From assembly GCA_002104905.1 (NCBI GenBank), contig MCFE01000357.1, positions 1 through 64,000 of the forward strand: a DNA stretch of 64,000 nucleotides, read 5' to 3'. The stretch's first letter is position 1, and each line of letters begins with the position of its first letter. Of the stretch, positions 59,202 through 64,000 are shown one piece after another. The position numbers and the translations under genes were made by a program. The notes under the pieces are model-generated. The model ran no database searches, had not been told where the DNA came from, and worked only from the letters and a program-made list of their open reading frames with translations. This DNA comes from Basidiobolus meristosporus CBS 931.73 (lineage: Eukaryota; Basidiobolomycota; Basidiobolomycetes; Basidiobolales; Basidiobolaceae).

Positions 59202-60615
59202 ATGGCAAGCAAACTAGTTATTCCCAAGTTGAGAGACACTTTTCTGTATGATCGGAAGATCAACTGGTTTCCCGGCCACATGGCAAAGGGCTTGAGAATC
59301 ATACAGGAGAAATTAAACTCCATTGACATTATCGTGGAAGCTAGAGACGCAAGGATATCCTTTTGTTTGACTGGTTGTGAATCATTGGCATTTATGTGGC
59401 GCATCCTTGACTTGAATTTTCTTACATTCCAGTCTCCTCCATTAACCCACGGTTTGAGGAGGTTGTCGGGAAGAAAGAGCGCCTCGTGGTATATAACAAA
59501 GCGGACTTGGCCGACCCCAAGACGCAAAAAGTATGTTCCTCCGTGCCCGGGTGACTAGTGTTTACTTGCTAATCCTCCCCACTAGCCCATCACCGAAGCC
59601 ATAAAAAAATACCACGGACACAAGGTTCTGTTCACGAACGCGAACCAAGACATGAACGTGAAGAAAATCATCAAAATGGCTGCAGGTTCGTCCCCCCCCA
59701 TCGCCATATATTCAGCATGTCTATTGACGGTAGCGTCGCAGAGAAATCCAAGAAAAATCCCCTCGAATTTCCCTTCGTTAATGTCATGATTGTGGGGATG
59801 CCAAATGTAGGCAAATCCTCGCTGATTAATTCCATGCGCCGAGTAGGCTTAAACAAAGGTTCATTAGACTTCTGAGCAATGCCCAGGATCGACTCATAAA
59901 CACTTAACACGACTGAATTCTCTAGGCAAAGCGGCCAGAACAGGACCGATGCCCGGCGTTACACGCAAAGTAATTGGCACAGTTAAAGTGTGGGATGACC
60001 CACCAGTCTATCTGTTCGACACTCCAGGCGTAATGATTCCCCATATCCCTGACCCCCTGACCTCGCTGAAGGTCGCATTGACAGGTATATAAAGCAGGAC
60101 TCTTTGGGTGGATGTCAGTGTGACTAATAGGCTTCGTAAGGTGGCATCCGCGACCATATCGCTGATGAAGAGATTATGGCGGATTATTTGCTTTATCAAC
60201 TAAATAGGTTTGGGAATTTAAGGTAAGGGCCATGTTCGAAATCAGGCGAACCTTCTACTAATGGCGCGGTGGTTTTAGCTATGTTGATATGTTCAAGATG
60301 TCTGAGCCTACCGACGATATTTCGGTGGTTTTACCGGCCGTGGCAAAACGCATCGGGGCATTACACAAAGGGGCAGAACCGGACCTAACTGCCGGTGCGC
60401 GCTATTTCATAAAGCAATATCGTGACGGAAAGTTTGGTAGATACACGCTGGATGACTGTAGCCCCTCGGCGCTAGACAGATTTTTCACCGAACCATCCAT
60501 TTTCAAGGTGGAGAAAAGTAGACATCAGCTGAAGAAGGAGGCCTTTGCTGAGAAAATGGCAAAGATCATGAATAGAAGAGAAATCCGTCGAAAGAAGATG
60601 GCTGGTGAATCTTAG
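59202..60615 (+). CDS. MTG1: Mitochondrial ribosome-assembly GTPase MTG1 (YlqF/RbgA family)
   Basis: Seven exons, 350 residues: 59202-59354, 59426-59530, 59586-59685, 59742-59858, 59926-60084, 60141-60222, 60279-60615. It is a circularly permuted GTPase that acts late in large-subunit assembly of the mitochondrial ribosome. Motifs in permuted order: '[12 protein letters not shown]', DARIP (residues 49-53), G4 NKAD at 75-78, G1 GMPNVGKSS at 138-146, the G2 region 'TGPMPGVTR' at 164-172, G3 DTPG at 190-193. The basic tail ([13 protein letters not shown]) suits rRNA binding. Introns 2-6 are GT-AG, 55-67 nt; intron 1 has AT-AC ends with U12-type signals (separate entry). No strong presequence is visible, as in several MTG1 proteins. 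Confidence 0.93.
59355..59425 (+). other. Probable U12-type AT-AC intron in MTG1
   Basis: The donor ATATCCTTT is a perfect match to the minor-spliceosome 5' site. TCCTTGAC at 59404-59411 fits the U12 branch site (consensus TTCCTTRAY). The intron ends in AC 15 nt after the branch adenosine. Splicing here joins AGG to ATTCCAGTC and gives [12 protein letters not shown], the conserved MTG1/YlqF motif. The only competing GT-AG pair (59365-59432) also stays in frame but would give ISFFSSINP, losing the proline and adding one residue. Confidence 0.85.
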
Positions 60616-60678
60616 ATAGTTGCATTGTATTTCCTTTTTGTAAAAGCCCCGATAAATACTCGTCCCAGTCGGAATTGG

Positions 60679-61609
60679 CTATTCGAGAATAGGCAAAAAC
60701 TAGATTGCAAGGAGGCGTCAATATGATGTTGTTGGGGATTCCCATTATTTTGCTTACATTTCCAACAATAGCAAGAGGGATATCGAATATATCTCTCTTG
60801 AAAGTGAAGCAGAATGCGCAGGGAACAACCCTCCCAGCAGGCGTAACCAGATTGCATTTTATCTGGACAGATTGCTCAGAGTTGTCAAAAGCGTGCACCG
60901 CGAAATGGTCCCAGTAACTTATCGCGGACTTACTGTCCATCAGCTACCATTCAAAGTTCATATCATGGGGAGAAGGTGAGGCTACGAAAACTGAACATAC
61001 CTCATAAATGTACGTCGGCTTTCGGAGAAGGTCGTCTCTAGACCACTGCGTCAAGAAGGAGAATTCTTTCCCAACCAGCGCAAGTTGGCCGGTTCGCCGC
61101 CAGACAGCAGTTGGGGTCCCTGAGAAACTAATCATCTTCTCATACTCCTAATCAAAGCAGGGTAAATCAGTCACATTTGGCCGGACGATTACATCCAACT
61201 GACGCATACGAACTAGTATAACTCTCTGGAACCCTTTTTCCATGTATATCATGTCTTCCTCGGTCAAGTTCTTAACGAGAGCAATGAATGATGGTCGAAA
61301 CACTGCAAAAGCTTTGCAAATATGAATGACCTCCTCCTTTGTCATCCTAGAAACTCCATGAATATCAATTGATGCGTGCATATCTGGCTTTGAATCCGAC
61401 CTTGCTTTGATATAGCGAAAGAGATGGTGATATCCCTCTGTATAATTGTATGGGGCCGTGGGATTGTGATAAATAGCACTAACGGCTGGTACAACGTTGG
61501 TTGGACTCCGATTTCCCTGCTTGATACGCAACAAATTATTGTCAGGAACACTCTCAGAAACGCTCCCCCAACCAGTATTAGCCATATTCTCAGCTGGGTT
61601 GACCAACAT
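60679..61609 (-). CDS. ERT1/AcuK-like PAS-domain protein, no zinc cluster seen
   Basis: Four exons, minus strand: 61214-61609, 61001-61147, 60758-60943, 60679-60699; 249 residues. ERT1/AcuK proteins are Zn2Cys6 activators of gluconeogenesis with a C-terminal PAS domain. Here the PAS half is clear: '[14 protein letters not shown]', '[20 protein letters not shown]', '[16 protein letters not shown]', '[17 protein letters not shown]', '[18 protein letters not shown]' and the end NFLPILE. The last, 7-codon exon is found only through splicing (intron 60700-60757). I place the start at the ATG 61607-61609, because a TATA box stands 74 bp upstream. An alternative is that the first exon starts at 61630 and further exons lie upstream: a stop-free minus-strand frame runs about 61945-61575 with a strong GTAAGT donor at 61742. 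Even so, no six-cysteine cluster occurs up to 62392. Confidence 0.75.
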
Positions 61610-61683
61610 GTACAATATCGAACTGAGCTGCTAGGTAAAGGGTGTGACCGCTGACAACAATGTTAGACCCAACAAGAGTACGC

Positions 61684-61689
61684 TTTATA
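61684..61689 (-). promoter_or_regulatory. Possible TATA box of the ERT1-like gene
   Basis: TATAAA on the minus strand 74 bp before the ATG at 61609, a spacing similar to the other TATA boxes of this window (46-64 bp). Confidence 0.4.
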
Positions 61690-62033
61690 GGTGCAAATTG
61701 TAAGCTTATGCTTGGGCCAGGAAGGGAGACATTTCGACTTACTCTTGCGAGGTTTGATGTTGTTCGTTTGTAAGAGCTGCTACTGGTTAGGGGTCGACGC
61801 TTTTCACGGTTTGAAGCTCTCCGCCATAATAAACGTCCTTCAAACTTGTTATCAAGGAGAGTGCTCGGAAAGAGCCGGAATGGGCTACCTTGAGATAAGG
61901 GCCAAGGTGTCGAAACCAGGAATTTAGAAACTCATCATGTGATCTAGCTACCTCATTCACATCATCCATCCATCCATGAACCATTTTCGTACATAATTGT
62001 TACGAATATCTACTGGAACCTGGAGCTCTCGAT

Positions 62034-62081
62034 GTGTACCGGATTGTGTACTAAATCGTGTACCAAATCGTGTACTGAATA
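62034..62081 (+). repeat. 12 bp tandem repeat, four units
   Basis: Four units of GTGTACYRRATY in a row (GTGTACCGGATT, GTGTACTAAATC, GTGTACCAAATC, GTGTACTGAATA), between the ERT1-like gene and the acidic protein gene. Confidence 0.88.
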
Positions 62082-62392
62082 CATAAAGCCCCTATCATGG
62101 ACAGTGTTGCACGATCATTCGCTCACCAACAAGGTGTTTTGAAAGGCCTCTTCTACGCCATATTCCTTTAGAGGGAAAAGATCTATTATCATGGATTGAA
62201 AGAGAATACTGTATTACATCATTCATGACGAGATGGGCCAGTTTTCCTTGAAGGGTTGAACCAATACAAATGTTCCATCTGATTTCATTTGTTTCGTACA
62301 CAAACGGATACTGAAGGGATTTTAGAATTTATATTAAATCCGTTTTCTGGCGAGCAGGAGGGTTTTGTTTTTTTCAGTCGGCTGTATTGACC

Positions 62393-62827
62393 ATGAGCGA
62401 CTTGAGCAACAGTCCGGTTTTCGCGAACGGTGGTGCCTCTTCAAAAAGACTGACCGTGGAGTTTTCCACTCACTTGCCTGAGAAGCCCATCAATATTCCT
62501 TCGACCACTGCCGCGAATAGTGGACTTGGAAAATCTTTGCAAGGCATTCGTCATATCAACATGGAGCCGTTACCACCCGCCAATCGTCCGGTTCCTAAGA
62601 AACCAGGGATGACCTTGAAATTCAGTGAGGATGTAAACACCGAAGCACACGAGTACCATCCGCCCAAGACCCCTTATCCTTACCAATCATACTTCCCAAT
62701 TGAAGAAGAGGGGGATGACAGTGATCTAGACAACGAAAAGGACAGTGAAGAGGAGGAGGAGGAGGAGGAGGAAGATGACAAACGCCGGACTTCAGAGGAA
62801 GACGATCTGTTTCCGGTAGACAACTAG
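62393..62827 (+). CDS. Small protein with long acidic tail, function unknown
   Basis: 144 residues, single exon. The frame is open from a TTG at 62387, but the first ATG is 62393. The N-terminal part is polar and rich in Ser, Asn and Pro ('FSTHLPEKPINIPSTTAA', 'LPPANRPVPKKPGM'); residues 80-105 contain 'LKFSEDVNTEAHEY' and HPPKTPYPYQSYF; the tail (about 108-140) is an acidic run with nine consecutive Glu and three Asp. It looks intrinsically disordered. The KTPYPY segment slightly recalls the short motifs of protein phosphatase inhibitor 2, but the defining motifs of that family are not evident, so I leave it unnamed. Confidence 0.65.
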   Translation: MSDLSNSPVFANGGASSKRLTVEFSTHLPEKPINIPSTTAANSGLGKSLQGIRHINMEPLPPANRPVPKKPGMTLKFSEDVNTEAHEYHPPKTPYPYQSYFPIEEEGDDSDLDNEKDSEEEEEEEEEDDKRRTSEEDDLFPVDN

Positions 62828-63316
62828 TGTACTCTCTTCGTGAAACTTCCCAACCTTGTATATAGACTCCTCAGTTCATGGGGATTTTAGAATTTTCTTG
62901 GGCAGTTTCTTTGCTTTCTTTGGTTAAATATTGAGTTTTCATGCCTCCGCACTATATTTTTTTTCATATAAAGATCGATGAATTTTGTCAAGTCATCTTT
63001 GAAATGAACAGTATTAGATGAATTTTGTCAAGTGTTTTTGAAATCAATACCAATTTCGAGCGTATCAGCTGTTCCATGGAATCATGGGTAACTTCTGTTC
63101 AAAACCGAATCATCTTGGTGACATCAGTACGTAACCCTATGGAGAGCGTCTATCACATTGAAATTGGTTAAGACCCACTGGACTTTATCCGAAGCAACAT
63201 TGCGCCATAATGTGTCAACTACTCGGCCCAATATTAGTGACGGTGTAACAGTAACACTCATTCTGATTCGTCTGCTCTCTGGCACGCTCTATGACTTCTA
63301 TTATGGGCATGGAGGA

Positions 63317-63325
63317 TATATATAA
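63317..63325 (+). promoter_or_regulatory. TATA box of the DUF202 gene
   Basis: TATATATAA, 47 bp before the ATG at 63372. Confidence 0.65.
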
Positions 63326-63371
63326 GAAGGCTGGTTGGAGCAGAAGCAGTATTATACCACTTACTTAGAGT

Positions 63372-63971
63372 ATGGCAGAATTAGCCCCAGCCAGTGATAA
63401 TATTTCTTTAGAAGAAACATCCCCTAAGCCTCTTGAAGAGGGAATCTCAGAACCAGAGAAAACGCCCGCTTCGAATTCGCCCGAACCGCAAGAAACCAAA
63501 AGAACCTCAAACGTAGACACCAGTTGGTACAAGTCGATTGTAGTCGTTCCAAACAACGGCAGCACAGCCCGAGACCACTTAGGTATGGTTACTAATGATA
63601 TTTGCTGACCTTTACCTTCTGAATAACCATTTCCGTCTCTAATAGCAAACGAGCGTACGTACCTTGCGGAGTTCCGGTTTTGCTTGTTGGTGATAGTTTT
63701 AGGAATGTCGATTATTGGGGACTTTAGGTTTGGAAGCAGCCATCAGGAGGAGAATAAAGTCAGTCTTCATGCAGACTGGTCGGGCATCGCTTGGGTCTCC
63801 ATAGGGATTCTGTTGTCACTCTTTTGTGTGATCAACTACTTTGTCATGCAAATGAGATACGTCAAATCAAGAGCACCACTACAGAACTTCAAGGTTGTTA
63901 TACCAGTGATTGCTTTGATGGCAATAACTATATGCACCTTTACCATTAGCGCACTGGTTCGCAGAGACTAG
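63372..63971 (+). CDS. DUF202 membrane protein (Vtc1-like domain)
   Basis: Exons 63372-63582 and 63646-63971, 178 residues; the 63 nt intron is GT-AG and the join (g|ca) restores DHLANERTYLAEFRF, the DUF202 signature. Residues 1-68 are polar, Pro/Glu/Ser-rich and probably cytosolic. Three transmembrane segments follow at about 81-97, 117-138 and 153-175, ending RRD. DUF202 proteins include the Vtc1 subunit of the vacuolar polyphosphate polymerase and YidH-type bacterial proteins. The typical W-x-R-T after ERT-LA is replaced by E-F-R-F, and the long N-terminal extension differs from the short Vtc1, so I do not call it VTC1. Confidence 0.82.
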
Positions 63972-64000
63972 CAGCATCAACAATTGGCATACACTGTAAA

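Noticed and set aside
59365-59432. GT-AG intron in MTG1 as the primary model
   Set aside because: It keeps the frame but destroys the conserved proline of DARIP and ignores three matching U12 signals.
60566-60757. Unspliced C-terminus of the ERT1-like protein overlapping MTG1
   Set aside because: Splicing to the tiny last exon at 60679-60699 gives the family ending NFLPIL.
62393-62827. Protein phosphatase inhibitor 2 homolog
   Set aside because: Only a short KTPYPY resemblance; the family's other motifs are not seen.
1-64000. CRISPR arrays, bacterial operons, rRNA or tRNA genes
   Set aside because: No regularly spaced repeats and no tRNA-like B box with a foldable partner were found. Intron structure is eukaryotic.

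Overview
This is a fungal nuclear window of two very different halves. Evidence for a fungus: genes split by many short (about 47-130 nt) spliceosomal introns, a CUL4 cullin, an ERT1/AcuK-type PAS protein, an Msn2-like zinc-finger pair and fungal-style Ty1/copia, Ty3/gypsy and tnp2 (CACTA-like) elements. A probable U12-type AT-AC intron in the MTG1 gene and the CUL4 gene argue against a budding yeast. A TE-rich early-diverging fungus is my inference, not something the sequence proves.

1-43.7 kb: AT-rich and almost entirely decayed, nested transposable elements; no intact host gene was recognised. Main families: copia family A (minus strand, 1-4120 and 21476-24242, plus a solo LTR at 17855-18223 with TSD TTTTC); copia family B (plus strand, one structurally complete copy at 33589-38267 with TSD AGTTG, a deletion derivative at 27432-29115, and fragments); one 5'-truncated Ty3/gypsy element (10634-14470, minus); and a tnp2/CACTA-like family, here called D. 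D has a divergent gene pair: a transposase and an unrecognised ORF1 pointing away from each other. Copies of D are broken and interrupted by the retroelements. A separate 0.39 kb repeat (R) occurs once alone and once as a 735 bp palindrome.

43.7-64 kb: gene-bearing host DNA. The first 4 kb or so holds nothing I recognise. Then come a candidate small secreted-type gene (47.0-47.6, minus, weak), an Msn2-like C2H2 factor (47.9-48.8, plus), CUL4 (49.8-53.4, plus, 19 exons), mitochondrial-type threonine aldolase (53.6-55.1, plus), a small protein with three copies of a new repeat (55.4-56.0, minus), eIF3m (56.6-58.3, minus), MZT1/MOZART1 (58.65-58.97, minus), MTG1 (59.2-60.6, plus), an ERT1-like PAS protein without a visible Zn2Cys6 cluster (60.7-61.6, minus), an acidic-tailed small protein (62.4-62.8, plus) and a DUF202 membrane protein (63.4-64.0, plus). 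These are housekeeping genes with no evident common pathway. Their order matters mainly for shared promoters: MZT1 and MTG1 are divergent, and the MTG1 and ERT1-like 3' ends converge within 65 bp.

The most notable observations are the probable U12-type intron in MTG1, copia B's primer-binding site that contains the gag start codon, the divergent D element with an undescribed ORF1 protein, the triplicated-repeat mitochondrial-type protein and the zinc-cluster-less ERT1 relative.
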